DNA from: Bacillota bacterium
GTDB lineage: Bacteria > Bacillota > Clostridia > Lachnospirales > Lachnospiraceae
Direction: 5' to 3'
Length of the DNA: 62,867 bases
Assembly (NCBI GenBank): GCA_023412855.1
Contig: JAEZRJ010000001.1
Location: forward strand, 1 to 62,867
Shown: in pieces, positions 34,652 to 43,929 of the stretch
How the letters are laid out: every line of letters begins with the position of its first letter
How positions within the stretch are numbered: the stretch's first letter is position 1
Notes under the pieces: model-generated
What the model saw: the letters and a program-made list of their open reading frames with translations, nothing else
What the model was told of the DNA's origin: nothing
The model's database searches: none
Position numbers and translations under genes: made by a program

Positions 34652-36955
34652 TTAGGGTATTGGCCACTGGGAAATGCCGATGATACTTTTTGCGAAATCT
34701 GTATAGGTATCCGCATTCTCGGTGTCCATGTATTTAAATACATTGTAGGCGTATTTGTGTGTGCCGCTGGCATGGTTCAGTCCAAGGGAAAGCCCTTGCG
34801 CCATCTCTTCCAACGCATCCGTCTGTCTGGAAAAAAGAATGGAATCGATATATGGGTTGGCTTCTGCAATCTTATAGGCGTATACGATAGCTGCTGCCTG
34901 CAGTTCCTCTCCCTGCAAGGATGTATACCCCAATTCACTCAATATAACGGAGCGCACCTTGCCATCCTTCATAAGAAATTCCTCCCGCTGCATATAATCG
35001 GTTACCACATTGATATTTGCCATCGTCACCATGGATGTATCCGGTGAATCTTTGACATACTTCGAGGGTGCCCATATCTTTACGACAGTCAACGGCACAT
35101 TGTAGGGATGTATAGCAAGTCCCCAGTCGATGTTTCCCTCTTCCTTTATCTGACTGTTAAATTCATCCAGAATATCTCTGGTGTCATAGTTCGTACTGTT
35201 GCTTATGTTTCTGTCCCACTGCTGGTCCAGGGATATGTACACATTAGACGCCGCATTAATACTTTTTATCGCATTGTAAAATACGCGATAGGCCTTGACG
35301 TATTCCTTCACATAATCCTGAAGTCCCAGATATTCCATATAGTTCCATTCTTTTCTCGCATTGATCTCATTCCCTATGATCCAGTTGGCTACCAGCCCGC
35401 GCCCATTGGCAGTTCCCGAATAACGTTCAGAAAGAAATGCTCCCACTGCTGCCAAATACTCCGTGCCGCTTTCGTCCGCTCCATTAAACGCATAATAAGG
35501 TGCTCTTCCTATCCCTGATCGGGCCAGCGGATGAATCATCTGAGGATAAGCAGCGGATACGTCGTTTAAAATAATCGCACTTATCTCGATTCCTTTATTG
35601 GTCAGTGTGCTGAATACCAAATCATATTCCGACATTACCTGCCCGTTAAAGGCGTAGCTTTTCCCGTTATAGGAATAATAAATCGTGGGATAAATGCCGT
35701 TGGTGGATTCCCCCAATATTCTGGAAACGGGAATATTATACGCCGCATGCTTCACTCCAAGCTCGTCCAGCTCTGAAGTGACCAGTTTGCTTGGGTCGAT
35801 CAGAAGCCCCTTTTTGGAAGAAGGCTTTTCTCCGTTCGATTTATATTTTGCTACCGCTTCCGGATTGGTAATATACTGGGGATGACTTACCGCAGTATAT
35901 TTTCCTTCCTTCTTTATGGCAACCACAAATTTGCGGAATACACCGCTTTCCGTTCCGGTAAAATGTCTCGGAAACCGGAATTCCACCTCTGTATTCTTAT
36001 ACTCCTTCGTAATAGGAACGCTATCCTCCACTATACTGTCTTCATAAGAGCGTATTGCAAACAAGTAATAATACTTGTCATCGCTGACCGGAATGGAATC
36101 CGAAGAGGTCTTAAGAAAAACCTTGCTCGTTTTACTATCTATCAGGCAGGACTCCACCTCCAAAAACTCCTCCGACTCCCCTTCCTCAAGCTCTACGGAG
36201 TCCGGCTTTTCTTTAATGGAATTAAACACATTAAGCCCTGCTTCTATGACAGATTCGAAAATATTGCCTGCCTGCTCCTCCTTCTGCTTCTCTTTTTCCG
36301 CAGCTTCCTTCGTTTTTTCTTCCTCCGCTTTCTCTATCATTAAAAGTGCAGCTTCCTTCGCTTCCTTCTGCCTTTCGTTAAAAGAGTAAGCTGCAAATCC
36401 ACCTCCAACTAATGCAGCAATACAGATTATTGCAATACAGATTATAAGCCATGACATTTTAGAAGTATTTTTCTTTTTCCTTTCCGGCTGTTTTTTGTTA
36501 TTTACTTTTTCTTTGTTATCTGCCTGCTCTTTGTTATCCAACTTCTCTTCATTGTTTAACTTCTCTATGTTCTTTATATTCTCTTCGCTTTCTGTCTTCC
36601 CCTCGCTATTTAACTTCTTTATGTTCCCTATATTCTCTTCGCTATTTAACTTTTCTATGTTCTCTGTATTCCCTTCGTTTTCCAACTGCTCTTCACTATT
36701 TAGCTTCTCTCCGTTTTCCAACTTCTCTTCACTATTTAGTTTCTCTATGTTCCCCATATTCTCTTCATTTTCCAACTTCTCTTCATTATTTAAATTCTCT
36801 ATGTTTCCTATGTTCCCTTCGTTTTCCATCTGCTCTTGGCTATTTAGCTTACCCCAATTCCCGATGTTCTCTGTCTTCTCTTTATAATTCACCTTTTCTT
36901 TATTATCAATTTTCCCTCTAATTTTTCCTTTATTCTCCCGTTTTTTCAGATTCAT
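34652..36955 (-). CDS. Membrane-anchored DUF5722 protein with N-terminal Asn/Glu/Lys repeat domain
   Basis: A 767-residue protein. Residues 1-165 are a cytoplasmic low-complexity domain of near-repeats such as LNSEEKLENEENMGNIEK (about 17-19 residues each). A single membrane segment follows at about 167-191, then a charged helix (195-230). The large extracellular DUF5722 domain has a glycosidase-like look (NWIIGNEINARKEWNYMEY, ILSELGYTS), with Glu residues placed as in clan A enzymes, but no activity is assigned. Its ATG directly abuts the rarA stop (TAA-ATG). Confidence 0.83.
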   Translation of the reverse strand: MNLKKRENKGKIRGKIDNKEKVNYKEKTENIGNWGKLNSQEQMENEGNIGNIENLNNEEKLENEENMGNIEKLNSEEKLENGEKLNSEEQLENEGNTENIEKLNSEENIGNIKKLNSEGKTESEENIKNIEKLNNEEKLDNKEQADNKEKVNNKKQPERKKKNTSKMSWLIICIAIICIAALVGGGFAAYSFNERQKEAKEAALLMIEKAEEEKTKEAAEKEKQKEEQAGNIFESVIEAGLNVFNSIKEKPDSVELEEGESEEFLEVESCLIDSKTSKVFLKTSSDSIPVSDDKYYYLFAIRSYEDSIVEDSVPITKEYKNTEVEFRFPRHFTGTESGVFRKFVVAIKKEGKYTAVSHPQYITNPEAVAKYKSNGEKPSSKKGLLIDPSKLVTSELDELGVKHAAYNIPVSRILGESTNGIYPTIYYSYNGKSYAFNGQVMSEYDLVFSTLTNKGIEISAIILNDVSAAYPQMIHPLARSGIGRAPYYAFNGADESGTEYLAAVGAFLSERYSGTANGRGLVANWIIGNEINARKEWNYMEYLGLQDYVKEYVKAYRVFYNAIKSINAASNVYISLDQQWDRNISNSTNYDTRDILDEFNSQIKEEGNIDWGLAIHPYNVPLTVVKIWAPSKYVKDSPDTSMVTMANINVVTDYMQREEFLMKDGKVRSVILSELGYTSLQGEELQAAAIVYAYKIAEANPYIDSILFSRQTDALEEMAQGLSLGLNHASGTHKYAYNVFKYMDTENADTYTDFAKSIIGISQWPIP

Positions 36956-38281
36956 TTACTCAGCCTCTTTTTTTATTTTTGCCATATGCTCTTTTATCTT
37001 TAATTCGTACCCATTTCCGGAGGGCTTATAAAATTCCTTCCCATTAAGCTCATACGGCAAATACTGCTGCCTGACATAATTGTTCGGATAATCATGGGCA
37101 TATTTATAGCCGGTTCCATGTCCTAATTTGGCAGCACCTTTGTAATGAGCATCCTGCAAATGGGCCGGTATCGGCAGATTTCCAGTTTCCTCCACTACAT
37201 GCAGCGCATCGAAAACCGCATTGACTGCCGCATTGCTTTTGGGTGCACTGGCTACATAAGCTACTGCCTGTGACAGTATAATCTGAGCCTCCGGCATACC
37301 CACCCTCTCTACCGCAAGCGCCGCACTGACCGCCACCTGAAGCGCATTCGGATCCGCATTTCCCACATCTTCAGAGGCGCAGATCATAATCCTCCTGGCA
37401 ATAAAGGTCACGCTTTCACCCGCATAGAGCATACGTGCGAGATAGTAAACAGCCGCATCGGGATCCGAACCTCTCATACTCTTAATAAATGCAGAAATCG
37501 TATCGTAATGGTTATCGCCGGTCTTGTCATACCGCACCACTCTTTTTTGTATACATTCCTGCATAACTTCCATAGTCAAATGAATCTTGCCGTCCTCGTC
37601 GCGCTGTGTAGTCATAACGCCCAATTCTACAGCGTTAAGCGCATGTCTGGCATCGCCTCCTGAAAGCTCTGAAAGAAACTCTACCGCATCTTCATCGATA
37701 ATGGCGTCGTAGGCTCCCATTCCTCTGTCCGCATCATAAACCGCCCGCTTAATAAGAGTCTGAATGGCCTCCCGTTCTAACGGCCTTAACTCGAATATGA
37801 TAGAGCGGGAAATCAACGCACTATTTACTTCGAAGTAAGGATTTTCAGTGGTTGCTCCGATGAGAATAATGGTTCCGTCCTCTACAAAGGGAAGAAGATA
37901 ATCCTGCTGTCCTTTATTGAACCGGTGTATCTCGTCTATGAAAAGTATCGTTCTCTTTCCATACATTCCCTGAGTATCCTTCGCTTTTCCTATTACCACT
38001 TCCATATCCTTCTTGCCGGCAATTGTTGCATTGATCTGGGTAAATTCCGCGCTGGTCGTATTGGCAATTACCTTTGCAAGCGTGGTTTTCCCCGTTCCCG
38101 GAGGGCCATAAAATATAATGGAGCTAAGCTTATCCGCCTTGATCGCCCGGTAAAGCAGCTTGTCCTTACCGATGATATGCTGCTGCCCCACCACCTCCTC
38201 TAAGGTCTTCGGCCTCAGCCTTGCCGCCAACGGAGATTCTTTTTCCATATTTGTACTTCTCATATATTCAAATATATCCAT
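36956..38281 (-). CDS. rarA: Replication-associated recombination protein A (RarA/MgsA)
   Basis: A 441-residue AAA+ ATPase acting at stalled replication forks. Motifs: LRPKTLEEVVGQQHI, Walker A GPPGTGKTTLAKV (about 60-72), Walker B ILFIDEIHRFNKGQQD, sensor GATTENP and the family C-terminal RMLYAGESVTFIARRIMICASEDVG. Full length. The DUF5722 gene follows without a gap. Confidence 0.96.
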   Translation of the reverse strand: MDIFEYMRSTNMEKESPLAARLRPKTLEEVVGQQHIIGKDKLLYRAIKADKLSSIIFYGPPGTGKTTLAKVIANTTSAEFTQINATIAGKKDMEVVIGKAKDTQGMYGKRTILFIDEIHRFNKGQQDYLLPFVEDGTIILIGATTENPYFEVNSALISRSIIFELRPLEREAIQTLIKRAVYDADRGMGAYDAIIDEDAVEFLSELSGGDARHALNAVELGVMTTQRDEDGKIHLTMEVMQECIQKRVVRYDKTGDNHYDTISAFIKSMRGSDPDAAVYYLARMLYAGESVTFIARRIMICASEDVGNADPNALQVAVSAALAVERVGMPEAQIILSQAVAYVASAPKSNAAVNAVFDALHVVEETGNLPIPAHLQDAHYKGAAKLGHGTGYKYAHDYPNNYVRQQYLPYELNGKEFYKPSGNGYELKIKEHMAKIKKEAE

Positions 38282-38392
38282 AACCTTCTGCTCCCTTTTA
38301 GGAAAACTTTTTCATGAGGGATAAAAATAACTGTCGTATGTTCAATATTACCATATCCTTCTAAGACAGCACAATAGAATCCGGCTTATTTT

Positions 38393-38465
38393 GCAGAAAT
38401 CATCTCTCGTATCACGTTATTACGTAGCTTAACCGCAAGTGTTAAGCGACTGTGTGAACAGTAAC
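38393..38465 (+). mobile_element. MITE-like element, right-half copy
   Basis: Matches the right half of 43697-43829: GCAGAAATCATCTCTCG, the hairpin arms GTAGCTTAAC and GTTAAGC, and the terminal GTGAACAGTAAC. The left half is missing, so no target duplication can be seen. It abuts the family III repeat copy at 38472. Confidence 0.72.
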
Positions 38466-38471
38466 TATTAT

Positions 38472-38599
38472 CCAGCTTTCTATGCGCAAAGCCAAAATTG
38501 TGTCTTTCTGTAATTTTACGAGGGCTGCCAACAGCAAAATACAGTTTTATCACATTTTGTGTACAACATGCTGCTGTCTGGCCGGAGGAAAACTGTAAC
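38472..38599 (-). repeat. Dispersed 130-bp repeat (family III), copy 2
   Basis: Minus-strand homologue of 31695-31824, with matching blocks over its whole length. A 97-codon frame across it is not credible as a gene, because the homologous frame in the other copy differs and there is no ribosome site. It occupies most of the 415-nt gap upstream of rarA. Confidence 0.65.
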
Positions 38600-38641
38600 A
38601 AAATCAGGAAAATACACAATGTGACTTTCGGATATTTAAAA

Positions 38642-38666
38642 TAGGAGCTGTAATAAACAGCTCCTA
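38642..38666 (-). terminator. Terminator after the ABC exporter operon
   Basis: Perfect 10-bp stem TAGGAGCTGT / ACAGCTCCTA, with ATTTTAAAT following on the minus strand. It lies 30 nt after the stop of the last exporter gene. Confidence 0.82.
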
Positions 38667-38696
38667 AATAATCGAACAAAAGTGTAATAGTATATA

Positions 38697-40484
38697 TTAT
38701 TTTTTTAAAAAATCGAACTGAGATAAGTAGAGATTGCTGTATTCTCCTTTCAGCGCCAAAAGCTCCTCGTGAGTTCCCCGCTCCAATATCTTGCCCCGAT
38801 CCACGTACATGATGCAGTCGGCATTCTGAATGGTAGAAAGCCTGTGAGCAATAATAAACGAAGTTCTGCCCTTTAAAAGTTCCTTCAGCCCTCTTTGCAG
38901 CACGATTTCCGTCTCGGTATCGATGCTGGAGGTCGCTTCATCCAGTATCAGTATTTTAGGATCTGCCAACAGCGCCCTGGCAAAAGAAATGAGCTGACGC
39001 TGTCCGGCAGACAGTCTGCTTCCTCTTTCATTCACCTGTGTCTGGTAATCGTTATCCATCTTCATAATAAAATCGTGGGCGCACACAGTTCTTGCTGCTC
39101 GTATGACATCTTCATCGGAGGCCTCCATATTACCGTAGCGGATATTGTCCATAATGGTCCCGGAGAAAATAAAACTGTCCTGCATCATAATTCCCATCTG
39201 GGACCTCAATGAACGAATGGTCACCTTGGAAATATCCACATCGTCGATATAGACCGCGCCGGAGCCTACGTTATAAAAACGGCTGATCAAATTGACGATC
39301 GTCGTCTTTCCTGCACCGGTAGGGCCTACTATAGCGAAGGACTCTCCCTGATTTGCCGTGAAGTCGATATGGTCCAATATAATCTGCCCGTCTTCATATC
39401 CGAAGACCACATCCTTAAACCGAATCTTTCCTTCGATGAGCGGCATCTCCACCGCCCCCTCCGCATCCTTGACCTGCACCTCTTCGTCAATGGTTTCAAA
39501 GATACGTTCCAGATAAGAAATCGCCGTCAGAAGCGAGTTATAAAAATTCGCCAGCGTATTGATCGGATTCCAGAAGCGGCTGATATAAGCTGTAAAGGCA
39601 ACCAGCACACCTACCGTAATACCGCCGTCTCCGCCGAGCATCCATTGTATTCCAAGCACATAGATAAAAGCAGTGGTAACCGTGGAAATGATATCCACGC
39701 TGGGGCCCATCAGGAAATTGAACTTTACCGCCCGCATCCAGGACTCTCTGTATCCTCTGCTTAGCTGATTGAAGATATCCGTATTCCTGCTCTCTCTGGT
39801 AAAAGACTGGGTCACGCGGATTCCATTGATACTCTCTGCCAGATAGGCGTTTAAGTTGGACTGCTTGTTACTCTGAATCTGCCAAGCCACCCTCTGTTTC
39901 TTCTTAATTAAGACCACCACCAGAACCAAGACCGGAAGTCCGCACAAACAAATAAGTGTCAGCCGTACATTGATCCACAGCATAAAAAACAGGATGAACA
40001 CCAGATTGCATAAGTCCGTAATCGTATTGATAATACCATTGGAAAGCAAATCGCTTAAACTATTCACATAATTGACTACGCGAACCTGAATCTTTCCATG
40101 AGGCCGCGTATCATAATAAGAAAACGGCAGCTCCTGTAAATGGGCAAAAATATCGTACCGCAGCTTGTGGACAATATTCTGCCCGATTTCATTGGTAATC
40201 TTTATTTTAAACCGAAGGCTGACCGACACATACAGCGCGATCAGAAAGGTGAAGAGGCTGTAGAGCCCTATGGTCTTCATATCCTTCTGCGGAATGCATT
40301 CATCCATAACCGTCATCAGGAACCGGGGAATCAGCATGGCAAGCGCAGAGGCGGTCAGCATCATAAAAATAACTGCTGCCATCTGTTTTCTATAAGGGCG
40401 GATATATCCGGCCAGACGCTTTAGTTGATTGACATCGAATCGGTCCTCCAGCACTTCGTCCACATCGTATTTATTTCGTGCCAT
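38697..40484 (-). CDS. ABC exporter half-transporter (catalytically complete subunit)
   Basis: About 595 residues: an exporter membrane domain with six helices (about 25-315), then an ATPase. Walker A is GPTGAGKTT, the signature LSAGQRQ, and Walker B LILDEATSSID with the catalytic Glu present. It pairs with the preceding gene, which has Asp there, giving the asymmetric heterodimer type (BmrCD/TM287-288-like) of drug or lipid exporters. The ATG at 40484, preceded by GAGGAGGTG, overlaps the previous gene by 14 nt. The substrate is unknown. Confidence 0.9.
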   Translation of the reverse strand: MARNKYDVDEVLEDRFDVNQLKRLAGYIRPYRKQMAAVIFMMLTASALAMLIPRFLMTVMDECIPQKDMKTIGLYSLFTFLIALYVSVSLRFKIKITNEIGQNIVHKLRYDIFAHLQELPFSYYDTRPHGKIQVRVVNYVNSLSDLLSNGIINTITDLCNLVFILFFMLWINVRLTLICLCGLPVLVLVVVLIKKKQRVAWQIQSNKQSNLNAYLAESINGIRVTQSFTRESRNTDIFNQLSRGYRESWMRAVKFNFLMGPSVDIISTVTTAFIYVLGIQWMLGGDGGITVGVLVAFTAYISRFWNPINTLANFYNSLLTAISYLERIFETIDEEVQVKDAEGAVEMPLIEGKIRFKDVVFGYEDGQIILDHIDFTANQGESFAIVGPTGAGKTTIVNLISRFYNVGSGAVYIDDVDISKVTIRSLRSQMGIMMQDSFIFSGTIMDNIRYGNMEASDEDVIRAARTVCAHDFIMKMDNDYQTQVNERGSRLSAGQRQLISFARALLADPKILILDEATSSIDTETEIVLQRGLKELLKGRTSFIIAHRLSTIQNADCIMYVDRGKILERGTHEELLALKGEYSNLYLSQFDFLKK

Positions 40485-42240
40485 TGTTATCCACCTCCTC
40501 TTCTGTTCCAAATCCGCCGTATTGATTTTTGAAGGTTTCCGCATAGTATCCCTGGTTTTTCAAAAGCTGTTCGTGAGTTCCCCTCTCAATAATCCTTCCA
40601 TCATCCATGACCAGAATCAAATCCGCATCTTTTATAGAAGAAATCCGATAGGCAATAATGAATATCGTACATTTGATTTTTCCGGAATTAAGCTGTTCCT
40701 GTATGTAGCTTTCGGTCTCCATATCCACCGCGGAGGTGGTATCGTCGAGGATCAGTATGGACGGATCCTTAAGCAGTGCCCTCGCTAATGAGATTCTCTG
40801 CTTCTGTCCGCCCGAAAGTCCCACGCCCCGCTCACCAACTACCGTGTCATAGCCTTCCGGCAAATGCTGAATAAAATGGTTAGCATCTGCCATGATCGCT
40901 GCCTTCTTCACATCTTCGAACGGACAGTCCGGTTTGGCATAGGCAATATTTCCCTCAATGGTATCCGAGAACAGGAACACATCCTGCATCGCCATTCCGA
41001 TATTGTCCCGCAGGTCATAAAGATTCAGTTCCCGGACATCGATGCCGTCCACCAGCACTTCTCCTTCCGTCGCGTCGTAAAACCGGCACAGCAGGTTCAT
41101 AATCGTGGATTTACCCGCACCGGTAGGACCGATAATGCCCACGGTCTGCCCCGGCTCTACCTTGAAGCTCACATCGTTTACAATGTCTTCATCATCGGCG
41201 CTGTAGGAAACATTCGTAAATTCCACTGCCCCCTCCATGTGTTTGCGGATGGTACCGTTCTCCGGTGTCTTCACGCTCGGCTCTTCCACATAGGTACCGT
41301 ATATTTTTTCCAAAGAGGTGCGGAAATTCTGAATATCATTGACCCACCATCCAGCCATACGCAGCGGTACGGTCAGCATCCAAAGATATCCGTTCACCGT
41401 CACCATATTTCCCAGCGTAATTTCACCGTTAATAACCATGTAGCCGCCATACAGCATAAGGATAATCGTAAGCGCGTTGGAAAGCATTTCAAAAAAAGGA
41501 AGATAGACCATCCATATCTTGGAAGCCTTTACCTGTGCGGCACGAAATTCATCATTCTGTCTGTTAAATTTACCGATTTCATAATCTTCTTTTGCAAACG
41601 CCTTTACCACCCGGTTACCGCTGATGTTTTCCTGCACAAAGGAATTCAATGCAGAAAAACAGTTACGGCTTCTCTGAAAAGCCGGTCTGACCTCCTTCGC
41701 CTGAAGGTATGTGGTCAGTGCAGTAAAGGGAAGCACCGCCAGCATACAAAGAGCCAGCTTCACATTTACGGTAAAAATCATGACCAAAGCAAAGGCAAAC
41801 AGCAGCACATTTTCATAGACCGCATAAATGACATATGCAAGGAAGTGTCTGATTGCGTCCATATCACCGGTCTGTCTGGACATCAAATCTCCGGTTCTCT
41901 TCTTATTATAAAAGGCAAAGTCCTCCTGCAGCAGCTTGCGGTATACCCTGTCTCTCATCTCATACAAAACTCCCTGGGAGCATGTCTCAAAAATCACCTG
42001 ATAAAAATACCGTAAAACACCCCTCACAGCAGTCACCAGCAAAAGAACAAGAATCAGCTTCGGGAGCAGGGAATAATTCCCTCCCGTAATAACATCATCT
42101 ACGATCATGCCGGATATGTAGGGATTGACAATTGCAAGAACCGAAATTACCGTCGTCAGTGCAAGCCCCAAAAGCATAAGCCATCTGTACTTCTTCAAAA
42201 AGGAAAGCAGCCATTTTACGGACACTTTACCCAGTTTCAT
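40471..42240 (-). CDS. ABC exporter half-transporter (degenerate-site subunit)
   Basis: A 589-residue half-transporter with a six-helix exporter domain and an ATPase. Walker A is GPTGAGKST and the signature LSGGQKQR, but Walker B reads LILDDTTSAVD, with Asp replacing the catalytic Glu; the switch His region reads IIAYRISS rather than IIAHRLST. This makes one ATP site non-hydrolytic, as in heterodimeric exporters. GAGGAGG lies 7 nt before the ATG. Probably membrane-located with its partner at 38697-40484. Confidence 0.92.
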   Translation of the reverse strand: MKLGKVSVKWLLSFLKKYRWLMLLGLALTTVISVLAIVNPYISGMIVDDVITGGNYSLLPKLILVLLLVTAVRGVLRYFYQVIFETCSQGVLYEMRDRVYRKLLQEDFAFYNKKRTGDLMSRQTGDMDAIRHFLAYVIYAVYENVLLFAFALVMIFTVNVKLALCMLAVLPFTALTTYLQAKEVRPAFQRSRNCFSALNSFVQENISGNRVVKAFAKEDYEIGKFNRQNDEFRAAQVKASKIWMVYLPFFEMLSNALTIILMLYGGYMVINGEITLGNMVTVNGYLWMLTVPLRMAGWWVNDIQNFRTSLEKIYGTYVEEPSVKTPENGTIRKHMEGAVEFTNVSYSADDEDIVNDVSFKVEPGQTVGIIGPTGAGKSTIMNLLCRFYDATEGEVLVDGIDVRELNLYDLRDNIGMAMQDVFLFSDTIEGNIAYAKPDCPFEDVKKAAIMADANHFIQHLPEGYDTVVGERGVGLSGGQKQRISLARALLKDPSILILDDTTSAVDMETESYIQEQLNSGKIKCTIFIIAYRISSIKDADLILVMDDGRIIERGTHEQLLKNQGYYAETFKNQYGGFGTEEEVDNNGTK

Positions 42241-42326
42241 CTCATTTTCCTCCTCGTTTCATCTGTCGAAATATTTAAGTCCTTATACCTTATATCAAGA
42301 ATATACTATAGCATCAACCCTCCCAA

Positions 42327-43625
42327 TTATTCCAGCCTATATACACTGCTTCCATGTGCCGGAAGAATGGAAGAAATCTTACCGTCACTGCTCTTGGTCC
42401 TTATTTGGGTCCACAATTCGAGCAGCGAAGTTTCTGCCGGAAGCGTCTCATCCATATCCATCAAAGTTACGGACACCTCCATTTCCTCGTCCGCCAGATT
42501 GAACAGTGCAGCGAACCGTTCCTTTGTCCGGGCATTGTATGCGGTCCATACCGCTTTCATTTCATCATGTGCAAGCTGATGCGGACGGCAGTCCGGCGTA
42601 AGCATAGAGAGGATATCCTTATTCGTAAGCAGTGAAAGCGTCCAGTCATCCATTTTCGTCATCTCTGCTCCGAGCATCAGCGGAGAACCGAAGATACACC
42701 AGAGCGTCATCATGGTACGCTGCTCCTCTTTGGTAAAATTCGTCCGGCGCTCCTCTCCGAAACCTTTTCCCAGCCAGCCAAGCGGCAGCATATCGCAGTC
42801 CGGGTAACAGCCTTTAGATACCTGATTCTCCCACAGTTCACATCTATGGAACATATCCTTAAGCAAATCCCAGTTGTCCCAGAAATCATCGGTAATGCGC
42901 CACATGTTTGCATGCTTCTCATAGTGCCATGCCTTGTCAATCAGGGCCGGCCCCGGAGATAAGGACAGAACGATCTGACGCCCGCAACGTTCTATCGCTT
43001 TTGAAAGCATCTCGATTTCATGGCGTGCAGAATACTGATTCGTCACGTACATGTTCGTATTACATATATCGTCACATTTGATAAAGTCCACTCCCCATGA
43101 AGCGTAAAGTTCCAGCAGTGAATCATAGTAGGCCTGTCCCGCTTCTATATTTCGTACGCCGTACATATCCGGATTCCAACCGCAGATGGATGACGGATTC
43201 GCCAACATGTCAGCGGTCAAATCAGTCCCCAGAACCTTACTATGCGCATGAGCGGCAGTACGTGGAATACCTCGCATAATGTGAATACCAAATTTCAATC
43301 CCAGACTATGTATATAATCTGCCAGAGGCTTGAAGCCCACACCTCCCGCAGAAGACGGGAATCGCTCAGGATCAGGCTGTAATCTGGCATATTCGTCTAT
43401 CTCTACACCTGCAAACGGAATATACTGGAACTTATCTCTCATGGAGCCCGGTTTATGGGAATACCATTCAATATCGATCACAATATACTCCCATCCATAT
43501 TTCTTCATATGAGCCGCCATATAGTCTGCATTTGCCTTTACCTGTTCTTCATTTACCGTAGTATCATAGTAATCGTAACTGTTCCATCCCATCGGCGGAA
43601 GTGCTGCAAAGTTGTTCTTATTCAT
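42327..43625 (-). CDS. Glycoside hydrolase family 27 (alpha-galactosidase-like)
   Basis: About 432 residues, with no signal peptide, so probably intracellular. Seen: ALPPMGWNSYDYYD at the start, YIVIDIEWYS, the nucleophile Asp region VDFIKCDDICN, and the acid/base Asp region WRITDDFWDNW. The C-terminal beta domain carries LWCIFGSPLMLGAEM. GH27 enzymes act on alpha-galactosides or alpha-N-acetylgalactosaminides; related activities cannot be excluded. The ATG at 43625 has GGAGG upstream. Divergent from an AraC regulator that is likely to control it. Confidence 0.9.
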   Translation of the reverse strand: MNKNNFAALPPMGWNSYDYYDTTVNEEQVKANADYMAAHMKKYGWEYIVIDIEWYSHKPGSMRDKFQYIPFAGVEIDEYARLQPDPERFPSSAGGVGFKPLADYIHSLGLKFGIHIMRGIPRTAAHAHSKVLGTDLTADMLANPSSICGWNPDMYGVRNIEAGQAYYDSLLELYASWGVDFIKCDDICNTNMYVTNQYSARHEIEMLSKAIERCGRQIVLSLSPGPALIDKAWHYEKHANMWRITDDFWDNWDLLKDMFHRCELWENQVSKGCYPDCDMLPLGWLGKGFGEERRTNFTKEEQRTMMTLWCIFGSPLMLGAEMTKMDDWTLSLLTNKDILSMLTPDCRPHQLAHDEMKAVWTAYNARTKERFAALFNLADEEMEVSVTLMDMDETLPAETSLLELWTQIRTKSSDGKISSILPAHGSSVYRLE

Positions 43626-43696
43626 ACTAATCCTCCATATTTTCAATATCTGCGAACTCAGGCGCAAACACAAATCAGGTATTTTTTTGATTTTAT

Positions 43697-43829
43697 GTTA
43701 CTGTTCACTCCATTCTCAGCAACTCATGATTTCTGCATTTAAATTAGCTTCGCGAAGCATAAATCATCTCTTGAATCATGTTGTTACGTAGCTTAACAGC
43801 AAGTGTTAAGCTACTGTATGAACAGTAAC
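43697..43829 (+). mobile_element. MITE-like element, full copy with perfect 8-bp target duplication
   Basis: A 133-bp element with perfect 12-bp terminal inverted repeats GTTACTGTTCAC / GTGAACAGTAAC, flanked by GATTTTAT at 43689-43696 and 43830-43837. Three hairpin modules fill it: an end hairpin, a central GCTTCGCGAAGC hairpin with AGAAATCAT-type arms, and GTAGCTTAAC / GTTAAGCTAC. It lies in the divergent promoter region of the GH27 and AraC genes. Confidence 0.9.
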
Positions 43830-43929
43830 GATTTTATCATTCTTATTGATTTTCTTCTCCCAATCAATTATAGTTGAAAATGATAGGTTATAAAAGAATA
43901 GTTTCTTGATAAGCAGGGGTATTTTTTTG

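Noticed and set aside
36495..36887. 130-codon plus-strand frame of Phe/Ser repeats
   Set aside because: The antisense shadow of the DUF5722 repeat domain. No ribosome site, and the composition is a simple complement of GAA/AAC-rich codons.
38386..38679. 97-codon frame on the minus strand upstream of rarA
   Set aside because: It is composed of a MITE fragment and a dispersed repeat, has no ribosome site, and its frame is not kept in the other repeat copy.
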